A DNA stretch of 41,183 bases from the NCBI GenBank assembly GCA_937901015.1, contig CALCGQ010000101.1, positions 1-41,183 on the forward strand. Reading direction: 5' to 3'. Shown one piece after another: positions 8,656-16,908 of the stretch (position 1 is its first letter; each line of letters begins with the position of its first letter). A program made the position numbers and the translations under genes. The notes beneath the pieces are model-generated. The model was not told the origin of the DNA. It saw only the letters and a list, made by a program, of their open reading frames with translations, and did no database searches. The DNA is from an uncultured Bacteroidota bacterium (lineage in GTDB: Bacteria > Bacteroidota > Bacteroidia > Bacteroidales > F082).

Positions 8656-8714
8656 ATAATTTGTTGCCAAAATGAATGAGATGAAACTAGTGTCTCCATT
8701 TCAAATTCTCATAC

Positions 8715-9842
8715 TTACCCATAGAATTCCTCAATTTTACCACATATAATATCCACAACATCAAGAGGTAATTCATAAAAAAGAGGAAGTCTGATTAACC
8801 GATTAGCAAATTTATCTGTATTAATTAATGGCCTTCCTTGATATTTATGTTTGAAATATGGGCTGCTATGTAAAGGTAAATAGTGGAAAACCGCCTGTAT
8901 CATGTTGTTATTAAGGTGACTAAGTAGTCTGTCACGCTCCGCCATATCACCTGTGATAAGATAAAAAACATGACCATTATTAGTTGCATAATCAGGAATA
9001 CTAATAAGCTCAAAATGTCCTAGTTTGGAGATGTTAGCCAGATTATCATGGTATCTGTTCCAAATCGAAATCCTGGTATCGTGAATATCATCAATATGTT
9101 TTAGCTGTGCATATAGAAATGCTGCAATCATATCTGATGGGGTGTATGATGCGCCAACATCTACCCATTCATATTTGCTTACTTCGCCGCGTGAAAATGC
9201 TGATCTGTTTGTTCCTTTTTCCCATACAATCTCAGCACGTTTAATGTACTTATCATCATTGATAATAAGTAAACCACCCTCGCCACTGCTTATGTTTTTT
9301 GTTTCATGAAAGGAACATGTTGCGAATTCACCAAAACTACCCAAAGGCCTTCCTTTGTAGAATGAATCAATAGCGTGAGCAGTGTCTTCCAATAATATTA
9401 TATTGTGCTTCCTACAAATGGCAACTGCTTCGTCCATATCAACTGCAATACCACCATAATGCATTACCATTAGAACTTTTGTATTCTCAGTTATTAAGCT
9501 TTCGGCATGATCCAAATCGATATTAGGATGATTTTGCATGCTGTCGGCAAATAATATATTTGCTCCTCTAAGAATAAACGGACTTGTGGTTGAAACAAAA
9601 GTGTATGAAGGCATAATGACTTCATCACCTTCTTTTAGCTCCATAAGAATGGTGGCCATTTCCAATGCATCGGTACAAGAGCTGGTTAGAAAAGTTTTTC
9701 TGTAACCATATTTTTTTTCAAAAAATTCCTGACACTTCTTGGTGTATAATCCATTTCCGGATATATGCCCGAATGAAGCAGCACTGGTTATGTTTTGAAT
9801 TTCTTTGCCTGTAAACCAGGGTTTGTTAAAGGGAATTTTCAC
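8715..9842 (-). CDS. wecE: DegT/DnrJ/EryC1 sugar aminotransferase, WecE-type (dTDP-4-amino-4,6-dideoxygalactose transaminase)
   Basis: This PLP-dependent sugar nucleotide aminotransferase (375 residues) most likely converts dTDP-4-keto-6-deoxy-glucose to dTDP-4-amino-4,6-dideoxygalactose using glutamate. It tracks E. coli WecE closely: IPFNKPWFTGKE at the start, then LTSSCTDALEMA, GDEVIMPSYTFVSTTSPFILRGA and FHETKNISSGEGG. The last holds the PLP lysine near residue 181. The start codon is GTG, and a promoter box lies four bases upstream. A PseH-like acetyltransferase follows upstream on the same strand, consistent with making an N-acetylated amino sugar, but no glycosyltransferases or nucleotide-sugar synthases are adjacent. 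Close relatives that aminate other keto sugars are the alternative. Confidence 0.85.
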   Translation of the reverse strand: MKIPFNKPWFTGKEIQNITSAASFGHISGNGLYTKKCQEFFEKKYGYRKTFLTSSCTDALEMATILMELKEGDEVIMPSYTFVSTTSPFILRGANILFADSMQNHPNIDLDHAESLITENTKVLMVMHYGGIAVDMDEAVAICRKHNIILLEDTAHAIDSFYKGRPLGSFGEFATCSFHETKNISSGEGGLLIINDDKYIKRAEIVWEKGTNRSAFSRGEVSKYEWVDVGASYTPSDMIAAFLYAQLKHIDDIHDTRISIWNRYHDNLANISKLGHFELISIPDYATNNGHVFYLITGDMAERDRLLSHLNNNMIQAVFHYLPLHSSPYFKHKYQGRPLINTDKFANRLIRLPLFYELPLDVVDIICGKIEEFYG

Positions 9843-9846
9843 AATA

Positions 9847-9854
9847 CAAAATTA
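9847..9854 (-). promoter_or_regulatory. Putative -7 promoter box immediately before the wecE-type gene
   Basis: CAAAATTA reads TAATTTTG on the minus strand. It ends four bases before the GTG start, so a transcript from it would be leaderless or have only a base or two of leader. Confidence 0.45.
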
Positions 9855-9944
9855 GTGAAATTTTGATATCCTTATTGAAAGAATAATTGGCATTGTTATA
9901 ATTTTATTCTTGAATGGGAATATTAGATAATAAGTGAGTGAGGT

Positions 9945-10619
9945 TTATATGGTTTTAAAATAAAGACGTTTTGAACCATTACTTTCTTCAACACGACTTA
10001 TATTTCCATCATCAAGTTGTGCAAAGAGAAAATCTGCAAATCCAGAATTAAAATCATGATTTTCAAATTCTAATATAGTATCATCTTTGCCGGTTAGTTT
10101 GAAAAATGCTCCACGGATAAATTTAGCTTTACCAATGTATGACTCCTTTGTCATTACATAAAGCTGGTTTTCAATTCCTTCCTGGCCTTCGCATAATTTG
10201 AAACCAAGTAGTTTGTTATAGCGTTTAGCTCTGTGGTTGGTAACTAATATATGTGCATATGCTTTTAATCCGAAAGTCATAATACCCAATTCGCCAAAAA
10301 TCAGCACTGCCAGAAGAGGAATATGTGTATTTAAATACTTACTGTCCCAGATAAATATCCCTGTTTCCATGGATCGTTTTTCCCAATCGATATCTTTACC
10401 ATTGATTAATCCAATCTTCTGTCCTTTGTACTCTATAACAAAGAATAAGTTGTGATGATTATCAATTGATTTAAACCAGAGTTCCTGCATATCGGAAGTG
10501 ATATGCTCCCTATATTCCATGAATTGACTCACATCATGTGAATTCCTGTGTTTCCTTACAAGTTCAATGTCATCATGAACGAGTTTCCTAAATGTAATAT
10601 TTCCTTTCTGAATAATCAT
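9945..10619 (-). CDS. GNAT-family N-acetyltransferase, PseH-like
   Basis: The 224-residue protein has a GNAT fold in its first 150 residues: ITFRKLVHDDIELVRKHRNS at the start, a central FFVIEYKGQKIGLI strand, and the acetyl-CoA region with NHRAKRYNKLLGF. The R-x-x-D-x-x-x-V-x-x-x-R-N start is like PseH and related sugar-nucleotide N-acetyltransferases. With the WecE-type aminotransferase next door, acetylation of a 4-amino sugar nucleotide is a reasonable inference. The C-terminal 70 residues (about 155-224) extend beyond a minimal GNAT domain and I do not recognise them. It has its own promoter box, so the two genes may be separate transcripts. Confidence 0.75.
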   Translation of the reverse strand: MIIQKGNITFRKLVHDDIELVRKHRNSHDVSQFMEYREHITSDMQELWFKSIDNHHNLFFVIEYKGQKIGLINGKDIDWEKRSMETGIFIWDSKYLNTHIPLLAVLIFGELGIMTFGLKAYAHILVTNHRAKRYNKLLGFKLCEGQEGIENQLYVMTKESYIGKAKFIRGAFFKLTGKDDTILEFENHDFNSGFADFLFAQLDDGNISRVEESNGSKRLYFKTI

Positions 10620-10627
10620 TTCGACTG

Positions 10628-10635
10628 CAAAAGTA
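10628..10635 (-). promoter_or_regulatory. Putative -7 promoter box for the acetyltransferase gene
   Basis: CAAAAGTA reads TACTTTTG on the minus strand, fitting TAnnTTTG, with eight bases to the ATG. The leader would be only a few bases long. Confidence 0.42.
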
Positions 10636-10670
10636 GTAGAATAATGTTTTGAATTTCATAAAAAATAAAA

Positions 10671-10699
10671 AGGCGGGTTATTGGAAAAATAACCCGCCT
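10671..10699 (-). terminator. Intrinsic terminator after the large redox fusion gene
   Basis: The perfect 12-bp stem aggcgggttatt / aataacccgcct has a five-base loop. On the plus-strand map an A-rich run precedes it, which becomes a U-rich tail for minus-strand transcripts. It lies 18 bases past the stop of the 1232-residue gene. Confidence 0.9.
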
Positions 10700-10717
10700 A
10701 TAATATGTATAGTCTAC

Positions 10718-13700
10718 CTATTCTTCGAATGCACTTTCAAATGCATCTTCAAAATATTTAGTAATCGAATCGCATCCTTGGTTAAAAATCCGATGAGCAT
10801 TATCTTCACAAGTGTAAACAAATTTAAGATTATCCTGTTTGGCAGTAGATAACAACGACATAGCCTCAGTTTTAATATCCTCAAGCTTTGTTTTCTGTTT
10901 AACTCCAAGTTTTTTAATTATATCAGTAAGTTGTTCAAAAGATAATTTGTCAATTTTTGAACTGAACTCTGCATTAAACTCTTGATAAACTTTTTGAGTA
11001 TTTGTAAAACTACCACCAGATTCAACCGGGAATGATGCAGGTAAAATTAAATCAGCTTTCTTTGCTGTTTTGGTCATAAATGAATCCTGAACCATAACAA
11101 AATCAGATACTGAAAGCCATCCAGCAATTCTTACTGCATTCTTCGCAGTACCAAGCGGATCTTCACCAAAAATGAATAAATTCTTAAGTTTACCTTCTTC
11201 TAAATTACTGAATTGACTTTCGTTAACAGTAGCAGGAAGTTCATCAACTTTCCATTTTTTCTTCATTAATTTAACGAGCTTAGGATCATTGATTGACTGT
11301 GTACCAACTCCCAACTTAGGACATACTCCCATATCGAATAATCCTTGTGAGTTATTCTTTTCCTTTAGTGAGATTAGACCATTTGCTGTTTTGCCCAATT
11401 TACCAGTTATCATACTAAGGTTGAATAACTCATAACTTGTATTTGCTGAAATCTCTTTCTCAGAGAATACAATAATGGCATTCATTTCATCATTATATGA
11501 TTTTGCAAATTGAACAATAGTATCCATATATGGCACACCTGATAATTTCACAAGTTCTCCAAAGTTTTCCTTAAGAACCTCTTCCTTATATTCTTCATAT
11601 CCTTCGCAATTGTCATTGATAAACATTGCGTTATGGAAATTATTTGCCACAAGATAATAGTTAACCGCTTTTATGAAGTGATAGTATGAACTTATGTTTA
11701 GTACATTATCAACTTTACGTAACATTGAGCTATTATCTTCAGTGGTAATTAGTTCCACCGGAATATTATTGTTGTACTGAGCATTAACAATCATAAAACC
11801 TGCAACAGCATTATCTTTGTTTATCTCGGATCCAAGAAGGTATACCTTACTGGCATCTTTAATCTGATCAAAAGGAACATTATTTCTTGAGTTAAAAGTA
11901 TATCCATCACCTCTGTTTAAATAATGAAGACTAGTAACATTATTTGTTTTTGCTCCTGCTCTTGCCAACTTTTGAATCAAGTACATTTCCTCATTTGTTA
12001 AACGAGCACCTGCAAAGAAAGCATTGTCATCAGGATTTACAGCCGTAATTTTTTCTGCTATAATATCATATGCTTTTTTAAAGCTTATTTCTTTGAAGAC
12101 ACCTTTTTCCTTAAGTAGAGGTTTTGTTATCCGAGCGTTATCATTTAAATAGTTAAACCCGAATTTAGGATATCTACAAATATTACCATCAGGATTTACA
12201 GTTCCTTGATGGCCGGAAACCTTCATTACAAATTTACTCTTATGGTGGAGTTCAATCTCACAACCAACAGAGCAGTAATTACATATCGAACTAACAGTGT
12301 CGGTTTTAATTGGACCTGGTTTAAATAATACATTTTCAGTTAGTGCACCAGTTGGACATGTAGAAATACATAAACCACATGATTCACAATTTGAATCCTG
12401 AAGCCTTTCGCCCATACTTGGAGCAATTGATGTGTGGAAACCTCTATCAACGAGCCCCAGAGCATCAGCACCTACAACTTCTTTACAGATTCTTACACAC
12501 CTTGAACAAAGAATACATTTATTATTATCAATTTCAATGAATGGATGACGAAAATCTACTTTGTACTCATTGTATTCGCCAGCAAATTTATTCTGCTCTA
12601 CCTCATATTCTGTAGCATAGTCCTTTAGATCACAATTAAATACCTTAACACAACCACATTCTAAACAGCGCTGAGCTTCATGTTTTGCAACTTCCTCATC
12701 AGCATAGCCGAGCTCAACTTCATTAAAGTTAATACGGTTATCAGCTTCAAGAACAGGCATTTCTTCTCGTTCCTGTGTTGGATAACATCCATTATAAACC
12801 TCAGAATCCTGAACTTTAAAGTTGTCTTTTTTACTTAAGAACTCGGGTTTTGGTGGAACGATTTCCTTTTCATAAAGAAATTGATGACAGCTCATGGCTG
12901 CAGTTTTGGCTTGTGCAATTGCCTCAATAACAGTTGCAGGACCAGTTACACCATCACCTGCTGCAAATACGGAATCAATACCTGTTTGTAAAGTACCAGG
13001 ATTAGCATCAATATCACCCCAGCGGTTAAGCTTTAACTCACCATTATCTGCTGATGCATTTATGTCGTCTAAGAAATTAACAGTTGTCTTTTGACCAATG
13101 GCCGCAAGTACATAGTCAACCTCAAGGTCAAACTCAGAACCATCAATAGGAACAGGTCTTCTACGTCCGGAAGCATCTGGCTCACCCAGTTCCATTTTTA
13201 AGCAAGTTACTGACTTAACCTTACTTTCTTCATCTTTGTTAACTCTAACTGGATTAGTTAATAATAAATAATTTACGCCTTCAATTTTAGATTCATGAAT
13301 CTCAATTGGATTGGCAGGCATTTCTTTTTCAGTTCTTCTATAGATCACATAAACCTCTGTGGACCCACATCTGATAGAAGTACGACAGCAGTCCATAGCT
13401 GTGTTACCACCACCAACTACGGCTACTTTTTTACCTTTAAAATCGTATGGCTTACCTGAAACCTCCATTTCCTTAAGGAAGTCAATTCCAGAAAATACAT
13501 TCTCAGCATCATCGCCTTCGCAACCAATAAGAGTTCCTTTTTGAGAACCTATAGTAAGTACTGTTGCATCGTATTTTTTCTTTAGATCGGCATAAAGTAG
13601 ATTCTCACCAAAATTCTGGTTGTAGTAAATTTTTACACCAAGTTCAGTAATATTATCTACCTCCTTTTGAAGTATATCATTTGGTAGCCTGTATTCAGGT

Positions 13701-14416
13701 ATACCATATCTTAACCAACCACCAGCTTTTGGTGCTGCTTCAAATATATCCACCTGATGACCTAGTTTTTGCAAGAAAAATGCTGCTGATAGTCCTCCAG
13801 GACCTGCACCAATAACTGCTACTTTTTTACCAGTTTTTTCTTCAACTTCTGGTTCCCATTTCTCTTTTGACATTAAATCAATGTCAGAAGCAAACCTTTT
13901 CATATAATCAATACCAACAGGAGCTCCTTCATTCATAAGGTTCCTACGGCATGCAACCTCACAAGGGCGAACGCAAATTCTACCACAAATTGCAGGAAGA
14001 GGATTTGTTTCTTTAATCAATCCAACAGCATCACGATACTGTCCTTTGTCGATGTGGGAAATATATCCTTGAATGTCAACACCTGCAGGGCATGTTTGTT
14101 TACATTGGGCAGTGCAATCAGCATAGTGGTTGCTTAACATTAAATCCAATGCTGTCTTACGCCCTTTTTTTATTTTGTCATTGCTGGTAACAACCTTCAT
14201 TCCCTCTCTGACTTTTGTAGAGCAAGAAGGCTGTAAACCTCTTAATCCTTCAACCTCAACCACACATACATAACATGATGTAAATGGTTTTAATCTTGGA
14301 TCGTGACAGAGAGTAGGTATCTCAATATTATTTCTATTGGCTACATCTAGAATGGTTTCTCCGCCATGCGCCTGAGTTATTTCTCCGTCTAATATTATAT
14401 TAATTATATCGCTCAT
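10718..14416 (-). CDS. Multidomain redox subunit: NuoG-type Fe-S + GltD-type FAD/NAD(P) + ferredoxin + degenerate molybdopterin-oxidoreductase domain
   Basis: This cytoplasmic 1232-residue protein begins with a [2Fe-2S] domain (about 1-75, Cys cluster in CHDPRLKPFTSCYVC) and a His-Cys 4Fe-4S segment (about 90-110). A GltD-like module follows, with CGRICVRPCEVACRR, FAD loop GAGPGG (about 201) and NAD(P) loop GGGNTAMDCCR (about 330). Two ferredoxin clusters lie near 632-690. From about 711 the sequence resembles a formate-dehydrogenase/NuoG-type molybdopterin domain (CNYCSVGC). The expected catalytic Cys/Sec-His after TNN is replaced (NVTSLHYLNRGD), the usual Lys after the fourth cluster Cys is missing (CRYPKFGF), and the C-terminal cofactor-binding domain appears absent. 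It is therefore probably an electron conduit, not a formate dehydrogenase. It follows the NuoF-like gene by 18 bases and likely forms a complex with it and the NuoE-like subunit. Confidence 0.85.
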   Translation of the reverse strand: MSDIINIILDGEITQAHGGETILDVANRNNIEIPTLCHDPRLKPFTSCYVCVVEVEGLRGLQPSCSTKVREGMKVVTSNDKIKKGRKTALDLMLSNHYADCTAQCKQTCPAGVDIQGYISHIDKGQYRDAVGLIKETNPLPAICGRICVRPCEVACRRNLMNEGAPVGIDYMKRFASDIDLMSKEKWEPEVEEKTGKKVAVIGAGPGGLSAAFFLQKLGHQVDIFEAAPKAGGWLRYGIPEYRLPNDILQKEVDNITELGVKIYYNQNFGENLLYADLKKKYDATVLTIGSQKGTLIGCEGDDAENVFSGIDFLKEMEVSGKPYDFKGKKVAVVGGGNTAMDCCRTSIRCGSTEVYVIYRRTEKEMPANPIEIHESKIEGVNYLLLTNPVRVNKDEESKVKSVTCLKMELGEPDASGRRRPVPIDGSEFDLEVDYVLAAIGQKTTVNFLDDINASADNGELKLNRWGDIDANPGTLQTGIDSVFAAGDGVTGPATVIEAIAQAKTAAMSCHQFLYEKEIVPPKPEFLSKKDNFKVQDSEVYNGCYPTQEREEMPVLEADNRINFNEVELGYADEEVAKHEAQRCLECGCVKVFNCDLKDYATEYEVEQNKFAGEYNEYKVDFRHPFIEIDNNKCILCSRCVRICKEVVGADALGLVDRGFHTSIAPSMGERLQDSNCESCGLCISTCPTGALTENVLFKPGPIKTDTVSSICNYCSVGCEIELHHKSKFVMKVSGHQGTVNPDGNICRYPKFGFNYLNDNARITKPLLKEKGVFKEISFKKAYDIIAEKITAVNPDDNAFFAGARLTNEEMYLIQKLARAGAKTNNVTSLHYLNRGDGYTFNSRNNVPFDQIKDASKVYLLGSEINKDNAVAGFMIVNAQYNNNIPVELITTEDNSSMLRKVDNVLNISSYYHFIKAVNYYLVANNFHNAMFINDNCEGYEEYKEEVLKENFGELVKLSGVPYMDTIVQFAKSYNDEMNAIIVFSEKEISANTSYELFNLSMITGKLGKTANGLISLKEKNNSQGLFDMGVCPKLGVGTQSINDPKLVKLMKKKWKVDELPATVNESQFSNLEEGKLKNLFIFGEDPLGTAKNAVRIAGWLSVSDFVMVQDSFMTKTAKKADLILPASFPVESGGSFTNTQKVYQEFNAEFSSKIDKLSFEQLTDIIKKLGVKQKTKLEDIKTEAMSLLSTAKQDNLKFVYTCEDNAHRIFNQGCDSITKYFEDAFESAFEE

Positions 14417-14434
14417 TTCTCAATTCTTTCTAAA

Positions 14435-16213
14435 TTAATAAACCCTGATTGCATCAAACTTACATTTAACTACACATGTTCCACACTGAATACAATCTTC
14501 CTGACGGATAAAGTGTATCTCTTTTCTGCCACCATCAATGGCATCGGTAGGGCATTTCTTAGCACAAATTGTACAACCTGTACATGCATCTGGAATTATT
14601 TCATATGTAAGAAGTTTCGTACATGCTTTCGCTGGACATTTCTTATCGTTAATATGTGCTTCATATTCATGACGGAAGTACTTAATGGTAGTAAGCACAG
14701 GATTTGGAGCTGTTTGTCCAAGGCCACAAAGTGAACTGTCCTTAATCTGATAAGCTAGTTCTTCAAGGCGTTCAATATCTCCTTCTTCACCTTCTCCATC
14801 GGTTATTCTGGTTAGTATTTCAAGCATGCGCTTGGTTCCAATTCTACAGAAAGTACATTTGCCACAAGATTCTTTTTCGGTAAAATCGAGGAAGAATTTT
14901 GCAACATCTATCATACAGGTATCTTCATCCATTACAACCATACCTCCTGAACCCATAATAGCTCCAGTAGCATTTACGGAATCATAATCAACTATGGTGT
15001 CAAGCAGGCTTTCTGGAATACAACCTCCTGAAGGTCCACCCATTTGAACAGCTTTAAACTTCTTATTATTTTGAATGCCACCACCAATTTTAAAAATCAC
15101 ATCTCTGATACTCATTCCCATTGGTACTTCTGCAAGACCAGAACGTGCTATTTTACCAGCAAGAGCAAAAACTTTTGTGCCTTTGCTTTTATCTGTGCCA
15201 TATTTAGCATATTCTTCTGCACCATGAATTACGATCCATGGAATATTTGCCAATGTTTCAACATTATTAATATTTGTTGGTTGTTTCCATAATCCTGATG
15301 CTGCTGGAAATGGCGGGCGTTTTCGAGGCATACCTCTTTCACCTTCGATTGATGCTATCAATGCAGTTTCTTCACCACATACAAAAGCTCCAGCACCTTC
15401 TTTTATATATATATCAAAATTAAAACCATGAATTCCAAGAATATTTTTTCCTAGATAACCTTTTTCTCTGGCTTGTTCAATGGCAATTTGTAATCTAACA
15501 ATTGCAAGCGGATATTCAGCACGGCAATAAATAACTCCTCCGGTTGCCTCAATCGCATAAGCTCCGATAATCATACCTTCTAATACTGAATGAGGATCAC
15601 CTTCTAGTACTGATCTGTCCATAAATGCACCAGGGTCACCTTCATCTGCATTACAGATAATATATTTTTCGTCGGATTTATTATTATTTGCGAATTTCCA
15701 TTTTAACCCGGTTGGGAAACCACCACCACCACGACCTCTTAAACCTGAGTCTATTATGGTTTGAATAACATCAAGGCGGGAAATCTGATGACCTGCAATT
15801 TTTTTAATTGCACGATAGCCATCACGAGCTTCATATTGTTCAATATTTTCAGGATCAATATAACCACAATTTCTAAGGGTGATTTTAACCTGATCATCGA
15901 TAAATGTGTTATCGATGGTTTTGAAATTATTAGAACTTACAACATAATCTTTGATTGGTTTATTTTCTAGAATATGTTGTTCAATTATTTCAGTTGCTTT
16001 TTCTTCATCAATATCACCATACATATATGTACCTGTCTCATCGATAATCTCAACAAGAGGTTCTCTATAACACATCCCAATACATGATGTTTTTTGAAGA
16101 TCAAATGTTAGGTTCTGTTCTTTTTGTATAGTTTCTAATTTATCGAATACCTTTCTGGCACCTGCAGCAATTCCGCATGATCCAAGGCCAACTATTATTT
16201 TTGTGTTTTCCAT
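14435..16213 (-). CDS. NuoF/HydB-type NADH-binding flavoprotein subunit
   Basis: The 592-residue subunit has an N-terminal thioredoxin-like [2Fe-2S] domain (about 1-90, SCGIAAGAR ... SCIGMC). The FMN/NADH-binding NuoF core follows, with SGLRGRGGGGFPTGLKW and CNADEGDPGAFMDR. An SLBB-type segment leads to the N3-type cluster motif ESCGKCTFCRIGTKR. Two C-terminal 4Fe-4S ferredoxin clusters (CTGCTICAKKCP, CIQCGTCVVKC) complete it. This extended layout is that of HydB from trimeric NAD-dependent hydrogenases and related bifurcating enzymes, not of plain respiratory NuoF. The probable role is NADH (or NADPH) oxidation or reduction with electron transfer to the neighbouring multidomain subunit. It starts one base after the NuoE-like stop. 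No membrane subunits of complex I are present here. Confidence 0.92.
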   Translation of the reverse strand: MENTKIIVGLGSCGIAAGARKVFDKLETIQKEQNLTFDLQKTSCIGMCYREPLVEIIDETGTYMYGDIDEEKATEIIEQHILENKPIKDYVVSSNNFKTIDNTFIDDQVKITLRNCGYIDPENIEQYEARDGYRAIKKIAGHQISRLDVIQTIIDSGLRGRGGGGFPTGLKWKFANNNKSDEKYIICNADEGDPGAFMDRSVLEGDPHSVLEGMIIGAYAIEATGGVIYCRAEYPLAIVRLQIAIEQAREKGYLGKNILGIHGFNFDIYIKEGAGAFVCGEETALIASIEGERGMPRKRPPFPAASGLWKQPTNINNVETLANIPWIVIHGAEEYAKYGTDKSKGTKVFALAGKIARSGLAEVPMGMSIRDVIFKIGGGIQNNKKFKAVQMGGPSGGCIPESLLDTIVDYDSVNATGAIMGSGGMVVMDEDTCMIDVAKFFLDFTEKESCGKCTFCRIGTKRMLEILTRITDGEGEEGDIERLEELAYQIKDSSLCGLGQTAPNPVLTTIKYFRHEYEAHINDKKCPAKACTKLLTYEIIPDACTGCTICAKKCPTDAIDGGRKEIHFIRQEDCIQCGTCVVKCKFDAIRVY

Positions 16214-16214
16214 A

Positions 16215-16733
16215 TTAGTTCGATTCTTGTCGTTTGATGTCCCTTACAATTCTTACAGCTTTATCACCGTTAAGCTTTCCATATGTTTCGTCACCAATCA
16301 TCAATACCGGTGCTAGCGAACAACATCCTAAACATGCAACAGACTCAAGTGTGAATAAGCCATCTTCAGTTGTATCACCGTCGTTAACTTTAAGAGAATC
16401 TTGTAGAGCAACAGTTAATTCTTTTGCATTTTGAACATGACATGCAGTACCATGACATACCTTTACAATATGTTTCCCAACAGGTTTTAATCGGAATTGA
16501 GCATAGAAAGTTGCCACTCCATACATATCACTTAATTCAATTTGGGTTTCTTTTGAAACTTTTGTGAATGCGTCCTTTGGAAGGTAGCCATAAATTTCTT
16601 GAATTCCCTGTAGCAAAGGGATCATATTTCCCTTTTTATTCTTGTATTTTTCTATTAGGGAATCAATTGCTGAGAGATCTACTTTTTCCAGTTCAATTTC
16701 TCCAATACCTGTATTGATTCTTGTTATTCGCAT
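16215..16733 (-). CDS. NuoE/HydC-type [2Fe-2S] subunit
   Basis: The 172-residue protein is a 24-kDa-subunit homologue with a helical N-terminus (LLQGIQEIYGYLPKDAFTKVS) and a thioredoxin-fold [2Fe-2S] domain. The cluster ligands are visible as CHGTACH (near residue 95) and CLGCCSLAPVLMI (near 135). In complex I and HydABC-type enzymes it pairs with the NuoF/HydB subunit, and the one-base gap to that gene supports the same partnership here. It is the first gene of a three-gene transcript separated from the upstream Nfn-like unit by a hairpin. No recognisable promoter box was found in the preceding 120 bases. Confidence 0.94.
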   Translation of the reverse strand: MRITRINTGIGEIELEKVDLSAIDSLIEKYKNKKGNMIPLLQGIQEIYGYLPKDAFTKVSKETQIELSDMYGVATFYAQFRLKPVGKHIVKVCHGTACHVQNAKELTVALQDSLKVNDGDTTEDGLFTLESVACLGCCSLAPVLMIGDETYGKLNGDKAVRIVRDIKRQESN

Positions 16734-16854
16734 CGTATTTTCTCTATTAAAAAAATTAGAATGTAAAAATAGGAAATTGCTTAGTGTTAAATCGAAAATC
16801 GAAAATTTATAATGTATCTAAATAGCAGTATTGTCAAGGATTTGATAATAAAAA

Positions 16855-16882
16855 AACCACTTCCGAAAAATTGAAAGTGGTT
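16855..16882 (-). terminator. Probable intrinsic terminator between the Nfn-like and NuoE-like units
   Basis: An 8-bp stem aaccactt / aagtggtt encloses a 12-base loop, with a run of A on the plus strand to its left that gives a U-tract in the minus-strand transcript. It lies 27 bases past the stop of the NfnB-like gene and separates the two redox units. Confidence 0.75.
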
Positions 16883-16908
16883 CTATTAAAGACAGCAATT
16901 TTCACTAA

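Noticed and set aside
8656-8714. Possible terminator between nadD and the wecE-type gene
   Set aside because: ATGAGA/TCTCAT and TGAAA/TTTCA can pair only with a bulge and a long loop, and there is no T-run. Too weak to annotate.
10718-14416. Selenocysteine or Cys formate dehydrogenase
   Set aside because: No in-frame TGA interrupts the frame, and the residues at the expected catalytic position are not Cys or Sec. The cofactor-binding C-terminal domain is also not seen.
10718-16733. [FeFe]-hydrogenase HydABC operon
   Set aside because: The large subunit has none of the H-cluster cysteine motifs (TSCCPxW, MPCxxKxxE, ExMACxGGCxxGGG).
14435-16733. Respiratory complex I locus
   Set aside because: Only NuoE/F-type soluble subunits are present. 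No NuoA, H or J-N membrane genes and no NuoB/C/D/I are in the window, and the NuoF-like subunit has HydB-type extra domains.
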